Part shown: in pieces, positions 10,029-19,336 of the stretch
How the letters are laid out: each line of letters begins with the position of its first letter
How positions within the stretch are numbered: position 1 is the stretch's first letter
Origin: Paenibacillus lupini
GTDB lineage: Bacteria; Bacillota; Bacilli; Paenibacillales; Paenibacillaceae
Direction: 5' to 3'
Assembly (NCBI RefSeq): GCF_011761355.1
Contig: NZ_JAASRW010000006.1
Span: 372,001 to 436,000 of the forward strand
Length of the DNA stretch: 64,000 nt
Notes under the pieces: generated by a model
Database searches by the model: none
Seen by the model: the letters and a program-made list of their open reading frames with translations, nothing else
Told to the model about the DNA's origin: nothing
Made by a program: the position numbers and the translations under genes

Positions 10029-10319
10029 TCACGTCCGTGAGCTCAGGCAGATTGGATGCTGGCTTCTGTCGTTTAGCGTGATCCAGATGCGCCGGACGAT
10101 ACCGCTGACCGCTTGCTCCTCGGCCAGCACGACTGTCTCCCCGGGAGCGATCGGCAGGAATGGCGAGCCTTTACGACCGCCTCCGGCGCGGGCTGCGGAA
10201 CCTTTGGAACCCGTCCGGTTCTCGGGGCATGCCCAGCGCGTCTCCACCCCTTCGGGCATCGCGTACAGCGCATTCTCTCCATGCGCTCCGATTTCCGGTA
10301 CCATCCTATTTTGTATCAT
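10029..10319 (-). pseudogene. Truncated DUF2961 (GH172-type) gene fragment
   Basis: An open frame of 96 codons from ATG 10319 (MIQNRMVPEIG) with AAAGGAG upstream. Residues 15-85 read like the N-terminus of DUF2961 proteins (ETRWACPENRTGSKG, GRKGSPFLPI, GIVRRIWITLND) and parallel GIIKHIWITVN in the intact neighbour at 10306-11448. The frame then ends after a short unrelated tail (QHPICLSSRT), whereas family members are about 350-400 residues. It overlaps the 3' end of the intact gene by 14 bases, suggesting it was once the next gene in the operon before most of it was deleted. A stand-alone function for the fragment is unlikely but not excluded. Confidence 0.75.
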
Positions 10320-11448
10320 CCGACGGCTTCTCCTTTCGTTCATTGCCCCACAGACGCGTGCCGCCCCCTAGCGATTGCCGCCATTCGTGGCGCCATAGAT
10401 GAACGTCCGGTATCGTAATTTCCGGCATATTCTGGCGCTTATCCTTTGCCGGGAACGGCGGGAAAGGTTTATGCGGCTCCACCTGGTACCAGTACGAAAC
10501 TGTGCTCAAATCGAGCGTCAGGTTGTTGTCGTGTCCGTGCTCGATGCTCGCGCGCAGCGACTTGTCGAAGTAGACCGGCTCCTCCAGCATGAACCGGTAA
10601 CAGTGCGTCCTGCCCATCCAGCCCAGCTTATCCGGCACGCGGGCATAGCCGAAATACGGATGCAAATAAACTTCGTTCGGGCACCAGGAGCTGTTGAAGA
10701 AATCTTCCGTCCCCGTACCGTGCAGCGAGCCCGGCCAGTCTTCGCCGTCGACGAGCCACATGTCATCGCCTTCGCCGTACCACATCGGACCAGGATTTTC
10801 CACGAAATAGTTGACCCCGACGAAATGGCCTTTGCCTTCGATATCGGCGAACAAATAATTGCTCGCGTCGCTCGGGTTTTTGCCTTCCGGCGCGACGATG
10901 CTCCATTCCGTCTCCCCGGCTTCCGGATGCACCTCCGTCAGCTCGCGGTTCCACCAAGCGTGGAAACGGCCCATCGAAGCCGGCATCTCGCGGTGCTCCT
11001 CATAGTCAATGTAGTAATAGAACGACCGGATCGGTTCGTCGGACTCGTTCTGCAGCGTAATCCGCGCGCCGCTGCCGTAAGGCATCGGGAAATAGCAGTT
11101 CAGCGCTTTTCCCTTGGCAGGTGCCGCCGCCAGCGGCAGAGAGATGAAATTGTACTCTTCGCCCCAGCCTTGGCCGAAGAAGTCGCCGAGAGGCGCCTCT
11201 ACGCTCGGCTCGGTTTCTCCGTCCCAATACATGCGCAGTACGGCATTGCGGCGAATCATCTTGTCAAGCGTGTTGACCGTAATCCAAATATGCTTGATGA
11301 TGCCCGCGCCGGGAATGTCCGCCAGCACGGCCATCTCGCCCGCAGGAATCGTTACGTAATCCTGGTTGCCCCCCGTACGGTCATAGCTCGATACCCGTTT
11401 GGTGCGAATGTCATCCTTGATCTTGTAAATATCGTTAAGTAGGCTCAT
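10306..11448 (-). CDS. DUF2961 family protein (GH172-type glycosidase)
   Basis: 380-residue cytoplasmic protein of the DUF2961 family, which includes GH172 furanosidases acting on fructofuranosyl or arabinofuranosyl linkages. Visible family blocks are GAGIIKHIWITV, LRMYWDGETEPSVEAPLGDFFG, NCYFPMPYGSGARI and DWPGSLHGTGTEDFFN. The acidic residues in the second and fourth blocks are those expected around the active site. There is no signal peptide. The start is taken at ATG 11448 because GGGAGAG lies just upstream; the frame is open further but without homology. It sits 55 bases downstream of the 700-residue gene, probably in one operon with the lyase. Substrate specificity cannot be told from sequence. 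Confidence 0.87.
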   Translation of the reverse strand: MSLLNDIYKIKDDIRTKRVSSYDRTGGNQDYVTIPAGEMAVLADIPGAGIIKHIWITVNTLDKMIRRNAVLRMYWDGETEPSVEAPLGDFFGQGWGEEYNFISLPLAAAPAKGKALNCYFPMPYGSGARITLQNESDEPIRSFYYYIDYEEHREMPASMGRFHAWWNRELTEVHPEAGETEWSIVAPEGKNPSDASNYLFADIEGKGHFVGVNYFVENPGPMWYGEGDDMWLVDGEDWPGSLHGTGTEDFFNSSWCPNEVYLHPYFGYARVPDKLGWMGRTHCYRFMLEEPVYFDKSLRASIEHGHDNNLTLDLSTVSYWYQVEPHKPFPPFPAKDKRQNMPEITIPDVHLWRHEWRQSLGGGTRLWGNERKEKPSDDTK

Positions 11449-11503
11449 CCTATACCGCTCTCCCTTTACCCCGTTATTGTGTCTGTCAGCAAGGTGCCCT
11501 GCG

Positions 11504-13603
11504 CTAGCCGCGCTCGACTCCGACTCGGTCCAGGAACGCCTCTCCGTAATGGGCGACAAGCCTCATAAAGCTTTCCGCCGCGGCGCCGTTCCCCCAATCA
11601 TAAATCGTGAATTCGCCCATGTAATCGTCGGCGGCGCTCGTCCGGCCTCCGTGGCCGTAATTTTCCATCATGAATCCGTAGTCCGCTTCTCCGAAAAAAG
11701 GCCATGCGTGCTCCCAGCGCGACTTCGCCACCGGATTCTCCGGACAGTACATCAACGCGAACGAGACGCGGAGTGCCGCGATTCCCCGCTCTACATACTC
11801 TTCGACTCCCAACTCCAGACCGTAGCGAATGATCGTCTCGGCGAACAGGCTTTGGCGAGCGTCGTTCCATTCCCCGTCTGTATTCATGACCCCGAAGCCG
11901 CCGACCGCTGGAACGAAAATATAGGGCGGCTGCCACGAAGCCTGCGTCATCAGCAGCTCGTCAAGGCAGCGACGGCCGAGTTGCAAATACGAGGGATCGC
12001 CGCTCGTTCCGTAGCTGCCCAGCAGCGCCTCCGCCGTCCAGAACATCGAGAAGTTGCACTGCTTATGCATGTTGTTTCGCTCAACCTTACAGCCGATCCA
12101 TTCGTCACGTCCGAACGGGCTGCAGGAATAATAGGTTTCGAAATCCTCCCAGCGCCCGACGGGCACCACATGCCGAGCGACAGCGTCCATCGCCTGCAGC
12201 GCAGCAGCGCGATACGATTCATTGCCTGTCATTCGATATAAATTAAGCAGGAATGTAACGGACATCGACGTCTCGGGGCTGTCACCTAGCACATCGTAAG
12301 GCTCGTGCGTCTTCTCGTCGATCCAGCCAGGGAAGAAGCCGCGCTCGTCCTGCAGTCGCAGCAGCGCGTCGCCGTACCGGACAGCGTATTCGAGCAATCG
12401 TCCGTCAGGCTCCAGCTCTTCATGCCAGCGAAGCATCTGCAGGGCGGTCCAGCTCATATCGAGCACGTGCAGAGGCGCGTCCTTGACGACGCCGGTAAAC
12501 GGATTGCGATTCGAGTTTCCCCAGTAATAGGTATGCCAGCCTTTTGAACGATTGATCTTCCGGCCGTTCTCTTCCACAAACTCCATCTCTGCGGCGAGGA
12601 CCGATGGGAAGAAGCCGCCATTCTGCGGAGCGGCCAGCGCCAGCTCCTTCGTTTGCCGCGCGCGCTCGACGTAGTCCTTGTTGCCAGTACGTTGGCCGAA
12701 GCGGAATAGCCCTTGCGCCGAGCGCAGCGAGCTGAACCATGCCTGGTTCCAGACGGAGCGGAGCTCCCGTTCGCTTGCCTCCCCCGGATAGTTCGGACTT
12801 TGCGTTACGTTAACGATGAAGACCGGCGCTCCTACTTTGCGATCGCCGAGGTCGATGCTTTGCCAAATGGCGTCTTGCCAACCGCGGAATGCCCACTCAT
12901 ACGCGTATTTGGCGTACGGCTCGAGAGAGCCTCGCAGCGGTTCGCCGGAGCGATACAATTTGCCGCCCCAGCCTTCCCATAGGAACGCCAGCGCTTGTCG
13001 CCACGGGTTCGCGAGATCATCGGCTTCTGTCGACACATTCACATAGAAGCCGAATTCGAGCTCGCCCGCCGGGAATACGGCGCCCGGCCGCCGAACGTAC
13101 AGCACATGCTCCCGCACGGCGGTGGCGGACAGACCAAGCGTCAGCTCATTGCGGGGAGCATCCAGATCCATGTACCAGCGCGGCGACTCGGCGGCGCCGG
13201 ACGCCAAAATCTCCGGCATCGCCAGCATCGCGTCCGGGTCAGGGACGATCGTCAGCAGCCGTTCGCGGTCGCCCGCGATCAACGCCGGTGATCGGAACGA
13301 ATGCTGATCAACAACGTGATCACCCGTCGGCGTCAGATGCGGCGACCAATGAAACGTCGGCGCGAACGCCGGGCGGATCGTCACGCGCCAATCGTCCTGC
13401 CGGATATCCTCGGTCAGACGGAAGCTCAGGCGGATCTTCGCCCGCCCCGGCTCTATATAGACGATGGACGTCCGGGGAAGTTCTCCCCCGAGCTCACCAT
13501 ATTCAATCGAACCAATAAAAGGGGCGTATTCCGGGGCGAGCATAAGACTAACTGACGCGTGCGATGCACCATCGCCTTGTGATCGGTCGGATAAGTTCGA
13601 CAT
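11504..13603 (-). CDS. Uncharacterised 700-residue protein, probable (alpha/alpha) barrel glycosidase-like
   Basis: I do not recognise a named family. The protein (699 residues, no signal peptide) has a beta-rich N-terminal third (about 1-215) and an alpha-helical remainder with Trp/Tyr/Gly-rich repeats resembling six-hairpin glycosidases, for example YAVRYGDALLRLQDERGFFPG (in pieces), DSPETSMSVTFLLNLYRMTG and WHTYYWGNSNRNPFTG. Asp/Glu residues in GWIDEKTHEPYD and MNTDGEWNDARQ are candidate catalytic positions, as inference only. It lies between the heparinase II/III-like lyase and DUF2961 genes with gaps of 30 and 55 bases, so it very likely acts in the same pathway. ATG 13603 is chosen because AGGAGGG lies 8 bases upstream. 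Confidence 0.75.
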   Translation of the reverse strand: MSNLSDRSQGDGASHASVSLMLAPEYAPFIGSIEYGELGGELPRTSIVYIEPGRAKIRLSFRLTEDIRQDDWRVTIRPAFAPTFHWSPHLTPTGDHVVDQHSFRSPALIAGDRERLLTIVPDPDAMLAMPEILASGAAESPRWYMDLDAPRNELTLGLSATAVREHVLYVRRPGAVFPAGELEFGFYVNVSTEADDLANPWRQALAFLWEGWGGKLYRSGEPLRGSLEPYAKYAYEWAFRGWQDAIWQSIDLGDRKVGAPVFIVNVTQSPNYPGEASERELRSVWNQAWFSSLRSAQGLFRFGQRTGNKDYVERARQTKELALAAPQNGGFFPSVLAAEMEFVEENGRKINRSKGWHTYYWGNSNRNPFTGVVKDAPLHVLDMSWTALQMLRWHEELEPDGRLLEYAVRYGDALLRLQDERGFFPGWIDEKTHEPYDVLGDSPETSMSVTFLLNLYRMTGNESYRAAALQAMDAVARHVVPVGRWEDFETYYSCSPFGRDEWIGCKVERNNMHKQCNFSMFWTAEALLGSYGTSGDPSYLQLGRRCLDELLMTQASWQPPYIFVPAVGGFGVMNTDGEWNDARQSLFAETIIRYGLELGVEEYVERGIAALRVSFALMYCPENPVAKSRWEHAWPFFGEADYGFMMENYGHGGRTSAADDYMGEFTIYDWGNGAAAESFMRLVAHYGEAFLDRVGVERG

Positions 13604-13633
13604 CAAGATTCCCTCCTGTTAAGCGCGATCGGA

Positions 13634-15529
13634 TCAGCCGCGATCAAGCGTAACGGCGATCATTCTCTCGCCGGCAGCGATCGGCTGACGTTCCTCCAAT
13701 ACGATGCGGTACATACGGTCGCCCCAGTTTCTTCGCAGGCGGCTTTCCATGTTGTTATCAATCTTCTCGAATCGCGCGCGAAGAAACTCGGCGTCGTAGC
13801 GGACGACCGCCTGCTTGCCTGGCGCATAAGTCAGCCGGATCTCGCCGCTGTCTTCGCCATGAGTCGCAGGTTCGCATGGCGTGATTAACGAATGGAAAAT
13901 CTCCGCCGGAGCGCCGTCCTTCATAACGAATGCGTCTCTGACCGTCACTGCCGAAACGCCGTCCCGATCCAGCCGAACCGTGCGCTCCCAGGTTTCGATG
14001 CCGGCCTTTTCCGGATACGCTTCGGCGATGTCCATTCGCAGCTCGGAGTAGCTGCCTTGCAGCGAGTATTCCGCATTTCGCGCCTTGTACCGCCCGCCAC
14101 TCTGCTGCAGCACCCCTCGCACTGTCGGCAGGTTATGGTACTGCGATTGCAAGTACCACAGCTCGTAGCGCTGCGCACTGAACGTCTGTGCCTTATATTC
14201 CTCCGTGCCAAGATCGATGAGCAGCGGATAACCGTCGGCGAAGACGAGGAAGCTGCCGACGTCGTTATGATTGTGGGCTTCCCCGTTATTGCCGCCTTTG
14301 GCCGCGACGTACAAGCCTTGCTCGGTGCCTTCCCGCTGCCTTGCGGTCATCACTTCGGTAATGTTGAACCAGGCATCGCGCAGATAGGGAGCATTGGCTC
14401 TCTGCGCGAGCCGCTCTTTCTCGACGAACAAATCCCGCGTATAGCCATACAAGTTAAACCAAATTCGCGTGCTTGGATCGCCGCTTGGCGGCAGGCTGGC
14501 GCCAAGACGGACGAGCGAATCATCCCCCGCGCTGAGGCCGTAGCGATACACGCCCCCGCCTCCCGGACTCGCCTTTACATCGCAATCGGCGAAGGCGACA
14601 TAATATTCGCCATGAATATGAACTTTGGGCATATAAGCGCCAATATCCTTAATGATCTGCTCCCCGAAAATGTCGAAACGTCCTTGTGACACCAGCCACA
14701 GCATCTCCAGACATTCATACAAACCTCCCGCCGCCGCGCTCCAATAAGACGGTCCTTCGTCACAGCAGCCGTCGGCCGGATAAGTGGCGATGAAAGCATC
14801 GAGGCTTCTGAGCACCTTGGCAATTCCCGCTCTTCTGACGTCCGGGTCCTCCTCGATAAGCAGAAATCCCGCAAGCACCGGGCCATTACACCATGGATTC
14901 CAGTTGTTGACCCGCTCGCCCGGGGTGAAGCCTTGCCACCAGTAATCGTCGTGCTCGAGGTAAGGCTTCAGCATCCGATCCTTCGTCTCCGAAACGATGC
15001 GTTCGTTGATTCGCGAGCTGATTGCGTCAAATTTGCTTCCTAGCAAATAGCGGGTCCACAGCAGCATCCGAGCCGTTTCCACGGATGACAGCTCGACTCC
15101 GTATTCTGTACGACTAGGGAGGCTCTCTTGCTTATCGAATTCCTTCCAGTGGCTGCGATGGCCCGGGAACACCCAGGTCGTCTCCTCGCAGATGGCGAAG
15201 ATCCCGTTCATGATTTGATCAAGGTACTTGCCTTCACCTTCCATGCATTCGGCGATCACGAGAATGCCAAGCACGCTTCTCCGTTCGAAATAGGCGAGAC
15301 TGAGGCGCGACAGGTCGCCGCTTGTCCAATAGGCACGATAGTCCGACACTTTAAGAACCGGCCAACCGTAATTTGCATAACCGTCCGCAAGTCGAAGCCA
15401 ATTCTCCCTCTTCTCACACGAGATCGAACCCCAGGCTGCGCGGTCTTCCTCCTTAGGAAACGGCGCATAGGGGGCCTGGCCGAAGCCAAGCTCCTCAAGC
15501 CGTGCTGAGCCGTAACGTTCATATAACAC
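13634..15529 (-). CDS. Heparinase II/III-like polysaccharide lyase family protein
   Basis: 631-residue protein without signal peptide. The N-terminal half is an alpha-helical toroid with the pattern NNWNPWCNGPVL and DGCCDEGPSYWSAAAGG (about 215-275); the C-terminal half is a beta-sandwich starting with EAHNHNDVGSFLVFADGYP (H419, H421), the hallmark of the heparinase II/III family (PF07940). Family members cleave uronic-acid-containing polysaccharides by beta-elimination, which would feed the GH88 enzyme encoded at 29581-30771. Being cytoplasmic, it is more likely to act on imported oligosaccharides. The GTG start at 15529 follows GGGAGG. The gene follows the two ABC permease genes with a 67-base gap. 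Confidence 0.88.
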   Translation of the reverse strand: MLYERYGSARLEELGFGQAPYAPFPKEEDRAAWGSISCEKRENWLRLADGYANYGWPVLKVSDYRAYWTSGDLSRLSLAYFERRSVLGILVIAECMEGEGKYLDQIMNGIFAICEETTWVFPGHRSHWKEFDKQESLPSRTEYGVELSSVETARMLLWTRYLLGSKFDAISSRINERIVSETKDRMLKPYLEHDDYWWQGFTPGERVNNWNPWCNGPVLAGFLLIEEDPDVRRAGIAKVLRSLDAFIATYPADGCCDEGPSYWSAAAGGLYECLEMLWLVSQGRFDIFGEQIIKDIGAYMPKVHIHGEYYVAFADCDVKASPGGGGVYRYGLSAGDDSLVRLGASLPPSGDPSTRIWFNLYGYTRDLFVEKERLAQRANAPYLRDAWFNITEVMTARQREGTEQGLYVAAKGGNNGEAHNHNDVGSFLVFADGYPLLIDLGTEEYKAQTFSAQRYELWYLQSQYHNLPTVRGVLQQSGGRYKARNAEYSLQGSYSELRMDIAEAYPEKAGIETWERTVRLDRDGVSAVTVRDAFVMKDGAPAEIFHSLITPCEPATHGEDSGEIRLTYAPGKQAVVRYDAEFLRARFEKIDNNMESRLRRNWGDRMYRIVLEERQPIAAGERMIAVTLDRG

Positions 15530-15596
15530 CGTTCTTTCGCCTCCCCATCTCAGTTAGAAAACCGCCCTGATCTGATGAACAGGACGGCTTATCGGG

Positions 15597-16484
15597 CTAT
15601 TCCTTGACGCTTCCGAGCGTCATGCCGCTCATGAAGTACCGCTGCAGGAACGGATATACGCACAGCACCGGCACCATGCCGAGGAAAATTTGAGCCGCGC
15701 GCACCGATCGGTCATTTAACTGCGACAACAATAACAGCATGGAAGGATCTGATATGGTAGACATATCCATGCGGACGATAATCGTCTGCAAGTAGCTCGC
15801 AAGCGGATAGTGGATCGGATCGTCCATATAGATCAGTCCATTGAACCATTCGTTCCAGTGCGAAACGATCGCGAACAGCGTTACCGTAGCAATCGAAGGC
15901 ATTGAGAGCGGAATGATGATCCGCCAGAGCGTCTGCCAATGTCCGGCGCCGTCGATGAACGCCGACTCCGACAGCTCCTTCGGCAACCCTCTGAAGAAAT
16001 TGAGCATCAGAATGACGTTAAAGATAGGCAGCGCACCCGGCAGCACAAGCGCCCAGATACTGTCGAGCAGGTGCAAATTACGCACGATCATATAAGACGG
16101 AATCAATCCGCCTGAGAACAGCATCGTGAAGACGAAGAACCAGGCATATCCCGTTCGGAACTTCAGACTCGCTGCTTCCTTGGACAGCGGATAGGCCGTA
16201 AGCACCGTTAGCAGCATATTTATGCTGACGCCTAACAACACCCGCTGTACGGAGACGCCCGTCGAGACCAGGAACTCATGCTTCTCCGCAACGAACTTGT
16301 AAGCCTTCCAAGAGAAGTCGACCGGCCATAGCGTAACTTTGCCCGCTTCAATTGCGGCGGCCGAGCTTAAGGAGACAGAGAAAAGGTTCAATAAAGGCAG
16401 AATGCTGATAAGAGACAAAACGGCAAGTAAGGTATAGTTGAAAACAACGAACAGCTTGCGACTCCATGAGTAGGGTTGAACCAT
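15597..16484 (-). CDS. Carbohydrate ABC transporter permease, YtcP/LplC type
   Basis: 295-residue inner-membrane permease with about six membrane spans. The EAA loop that contacts the ATPase is seen as ESAFIDGAGHWQTLWRIIIP near 195-215. The C-terminus, RYFMSGMTLGSVKE, is typical of the YtcP/LplC subfamily that works with LplB and LplA-type partners. It lies 21 bases downstream of the second permease gene and has AAGGAGG before ATG 16484. The transporter would import oligosaccharides. No MsmX-like ATPase gene is in the window; in this family a shared ATPase encoded elsewhere is usual. Confidence 0.93.
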   Translation of the reverse strand: MVQPYSWSRKLFVVFNYTLLAVLSLISILPLLNLFSVSLSSAAAIEAGKVTLWPVDFSWKAYKFVAEKHEFLVSTGVSVQRVLLGVSINMLLTVLTAYPLSKEAASLKFRTGYAWFFVFTMLFSGGLIPSYMIVRNLHLLDSIWALVLPGALPIFNVILMLNFFRGLPKELSESAFIDGAGHWQTLWRIIIPLSMPSIATVTLFAIVSHWNEWFNGLIYMDDPIHYPLASYLQTIIVRMDMSTISDPSMLLLLSQLNDRSVRAAQIFLGMVPVLCVYPFLQRYFMSGMTLGSVKE

Positions 16485-16505
16485 GACAATCCTCCTTGCA
16501 GCTGG

Positions 16506-17405
16506 TCAGAAAATGCGATAATTTGCGAAACGATAAGCTAAGAAATAGGACAACGCAATAAGGACGAGCGAGATCACTGACTTAAACAGTCCGACGGCGG
16601 TCGCCACTCCATATTGAGCGCTGGCCAGGCCGATCCGGTAGACGTAAGTATCGAGAATGTCGCCGGTCGAATAGACAGACGGGTTATAGAGGTTGAAGAC
16701 TTGGTCGAAGCCGGCATTCAGCACGTTCCCGAGCGCGAGCGTCGTAAGCAATATCGTAATCGGAATGATCGCGGGAATCGTCACGTGAAGCGTTTGTTTC
16801 CAGCGGTTCGCACCGTCCAGGACGGCTGCTTCGTACAAAGACGGATTTACGGCAGTGATTGCAGCCAAATAGACAACCGTTCCGAAACCAAATTCCTTCA
16901 ATACGTCGGTCACCGCCAGCACGTAAGGAAACCATTTATCATCGCCGAGAAAGAACACTTTATCGAATCCGAGCCACTCGATGAATTGATTGACGATCCC
17001 GGAAGTTGGAGAGAGCACGTCAATCAAGATGCCGGCCATAATGACCCAGGACATAAAGTGCGGCATATAGATAATCGTTTGGACGCTGCGCTTATAGAAC
17101 TTCTTCCTGATCTCATTCAGGAGAAGAGCGGTGACAAGCGGCGCGAAGAGTCCACCGATAATTTTCATGAAAGCGATAAATACCGTATTCCGCAGCACTA
17201 CCCTTGTCTCGGACAAGTTATAGATATATCGGAAATGATCCAATCCGACCCACTTGGAGTGAAAAATCCCTTTAACCGGGATAAAGTTCTCAAAGGCGAT
17301 GACGATGCCGACCATCGGGCCGTAGCTGAATAGCAGCACGATAATAATACCCGGCACCAGCATAAGGTGCAGCGGCAATTCCAATCTCCAGTTTCTGCGG
17401 CTCAA
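16506..17405 (-). CDS. Carbohydrate ABC transporter permease, LplB type
   Basis: 299-residue inner-membrane permease with six predicted spans. The N-terminus has the LplB-type pattern LHLMLVPGIIIVLLFSYGPM, and the EAA loop is YEAAVLDGANRWKQTLHVTI at about 190-210. It is the partner of the permease at 15597-16484 and of the binding protein at 17478-19229, in the order binding protein, LplB type, YtcP type. The start is a TTG at 17405 with AGGAGGG 8 bases upstream. Confidence 0.93.
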   Translation of the reverse strand: MSRRNWRLELPLHLMLVPGIIIVLLFSYGPMVGIVIAFENFIPVKGIFHSKWVGLDHFRYIYNLSETRVVLRNTVFIAFMKIIGGLFAPLVTALLLNEIRKKFYKRSVQTIIYMPHFMSWVIMAGILIDVLSPTSGIVNQFIEWLGFDKVFFLGDDKWFPYVLAVTDVLKEFGFGTVVYLAAITAVNPSLYEAAVLDGANRWKQTLHVTIPAIIPITILLTTLALGNVLNAGFDQVFNLYNPSVYSTGDILDTYVYRIGLASAQYGVATAVGLFKSVISLVLIALSYFLAYRFANYRIF

Positions 17406-17477
17406 TAGATTTCCCTCCTGCCTGGTTACAAAGAGGGGATAGCGGCTAGCGGCTAGCCCCTATCCCCTTGTTGCGTA

Positions 17478-19229
17478 TTATTGAACCATGCCACTGGCGT
17501 TGACTTCGTCGAGAATACTCTGACCGCCGGAAGCAAGCCAATTCGCTGCCCACTCATCAAAGTAGTCGAGCGGCTTGGAACCCATAATAATTGAAGTCAA
17601 CATCTTGACTTCTTCGTCGCGAAGCGAAGGACCTTTCGCGATCATCGTCGGAGTCGGGTTGCCCACATACGCCGATGTGAACACTTGCTTGTTGTCTACG
17701 TATTGGCCGAGGAGGCTGAATACGCCGCCTTCCGACCACAATTTGTTCGCGGCCCACATTGTTGCGTCGCCGGCCTCGAATTTAGCTACTTGATCATAGT
17801 AATTCTTCTGTTCGTCATTCAGCGCCGACGTATCGCCGGATTTCTTCGCTGCTTGAACCGCGGCAGCCGCCCTCGGATTGTTGCCCGGCAAGCCCCCGTT
17901 GATCGGCGCAAGTCCGAATTCACCGTAGTCTTTGCCATCCACGGTAACCGTATGGTAATTCTTATCGAAGTGTCCGTAAATTTTCTCAATATACGTATTG
18001 AGCAACAAGAACGGAGCCTCCGGATGTTTGGACTTCTTGCTAACGACAAAGTAGTGCGAAGGCAATCCGCCCATGCTTTGCGAGAGCGCCGGCTGATCGT
18101 CGGACGACACGAGCGGATAGATGCCCCAATCCGCGCCCGGAACGTCCTTGTACATATTGTTGATCGGCCATGTCGGCACCCAGAATGCGCCAAACGTTAT
18201 TCCGACTTTGCCGGACGTAACGAGTTCTGCTGACTTATTGCCGTCGATGACGCTAAATTCCGGATAGATCGCGCCTTGCTTGAACAAGTCGGCCAGCTTG
18301 CCGAGAGCGGTCTTCACTTCCGGTTGAACGTCGGCCCACTGCACCTTGCCGTCCGCGCCTTTGATGAAGTTCAGACTCGTGCCCGTACCCTTGGTCGGAT
18401 TAAACGGATATGCGTGGTAACCGTTGAAGAAGCCGTCAAGACCGGACCAGCCGTTGAACAAGTTGTTGTCGAGGCTTAATCCGTACGTATCGTTCTTGCC
18501 GTTCTTGTCAGGATCGTTCTTCGTGAATGCCATGGCGATATTGATGACATCGTCCATCGTCTTCGGCGGCTGAAGCCCCAGATTATTAAGCCAGTCTTTG
18601 CGAATATAGATGAGCTGGGTATCGGCGGCTTCTCCACCGTCTGCCGGAATCCCCATGATTTTGCCGTCCACCGTCGCCGCTTTGAGACGCAGGCTGTTGC
18701 TTCCTTCGAACGAACTCTTCGTCAGATCGGAAGCGTACTTCGCGTACACATCGGTCAGATCCGCGATCGTGCCGGCTTGTACGAGGATCTGGAACTGCTG
18801 AGCGTCGACATTCATAAAGTCAGGCATATCGCCCGAAGCCATCGTTACTGCGATCTTGTTCTGATATTGCTCAGCATTTACTTTCCAGGTATTCTTCACC
18901 TTAATGCCGAGATCGCTTTCGAACGTTTTGGTCCAAATGTTCTCGTCGTACGTTTCACCAGGCGCAAGTTCAGCTGCCTGATTGAGGGAGCGTACCGTCG
19001 TCACTTCGATCGGAGGATCGTACTTGCCCTCCGGGCCGCTCGGAACGGAATTTCCAGGCGTTGCCGCCGGGCTTTCTCCCGTGCTCGTCGATGCGCTTGG
19101 CGAGTTGCCGGCGTTGGAGACTGCGTTGCTGTTATCGCTGTTAGTGCAAGCTGTTACAGTTGTCATAAGAAGCAGCAATGAGAGCATTGCCGAGCCCTTC
19201 ACTTTCACTTTCGCTTTCTTCAACACCAT
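17478..19229 (-). CDS. Extracellular sugar-binding lipoprotein, LplA type
   Basis: 583-residue solute-binding protein. Residues 1-28 form a lipoprotein signal peptide ending in the lipobox TVTAC, then a Ser/Asn/Pro-rich linker to about 70. The mature part is a large two-lobed family 1 binding protein of the LplA/YtcQ type (NIAMAFTKNDPDKNGKNDTYG is the characteristic Asp-rich loop, in pieces). It is anchored outside the membrane and delivers oligosaccharide to the two permeases downstream. ATG 19229 follows GGGGGGC. A candidate catabolite-repression site lies 75-90 bases upstream, and the YesN/YesM genes precede it. Confidence 0.94.
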   Translation of the reverse strand: MVLKKAKVKVKGSAMLSLLLLMTTVTACTNSDNSNAVSNAGNSPSASTSTGESPAATPGNSVPSGPEGKYDPPIEVTTVRSLNQAAELAPGETYDENIWTKTFESDLGIKVKNTWKVNAEQYQNKIAVTMASGDMPDFMNVDAQQFQILVQAGTIADLTDVYAKYASDLTKSSFEGSNSLRLKAATVDGKIMGIPADGGEAADTQLIYIRKDWLNNLGLQPPKTMDDVINIAMAFTKNDPDKNGKNDTYGLSLDNNLFNGWSGLDGFFNGYHAYPFNPTKGTGTSLNFIKGADGKVQWADVQPEVKTALGKLADLFKQGAIYPEFSVIDGNKSAELVTSGKVGITFGAFWVPTWPINNMYKDVPGADWGIYPLVSSDDQPALSQSMGGLPSHYFVVSKKSKHPEAPFLLLNTYIEKIYGHFDKNYHTVTVDGKDYGEFGLAPINGGLPGNNPRAAAAVQAAKKSGDTSALNDEQKNYYDQVAKFEAGDATMWAANKLWSEGGVFSLLGQYVDNKQVFTSAYVGNPTPTMIAKGPSLRDEEVKMLTSIIMGSKPLDYFDEWAANWLASGGQSILDEVNASGMVQ

Positions 19230-19304
19230 CTGTATGCCCCCCTGTTTTCCTGGGTTAAATGTGGTACGCTTTCAGTATGAGGCAGATAAGGCACGGCGAA
19301 TATA

Positions 19305-19319
19305 ATAAACCGTTTACAT
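19305..19319 (-). promoter_or_regulatory. Candidate CcpA (cre) site upstream of the binding-protein gene
   Basis: On the minus strand, ATGTAAACGGTTTAT matches the cre core (TGWAANCGNTNWCA) except at the last two positions. It sits in the 107-bp gap between the YesN-type gene and the binding-protein gene, where catabolite repression of a sugar transporter would be expected. Single-site matches of this kind are weak evidence. Confidence 0.4.
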
Positions 19320-19336
19320 TCCTTATCCTTTCATAT

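Noticed and set aside
10399-11442. Plus-strand open frame of 347 codons
   Set aside because: It lies antisense to the DUF2961 gene, has Arg/Val/His-rich low-information sequence, and no ribosome binding site. It is a by-product of G+C-rich codon use.
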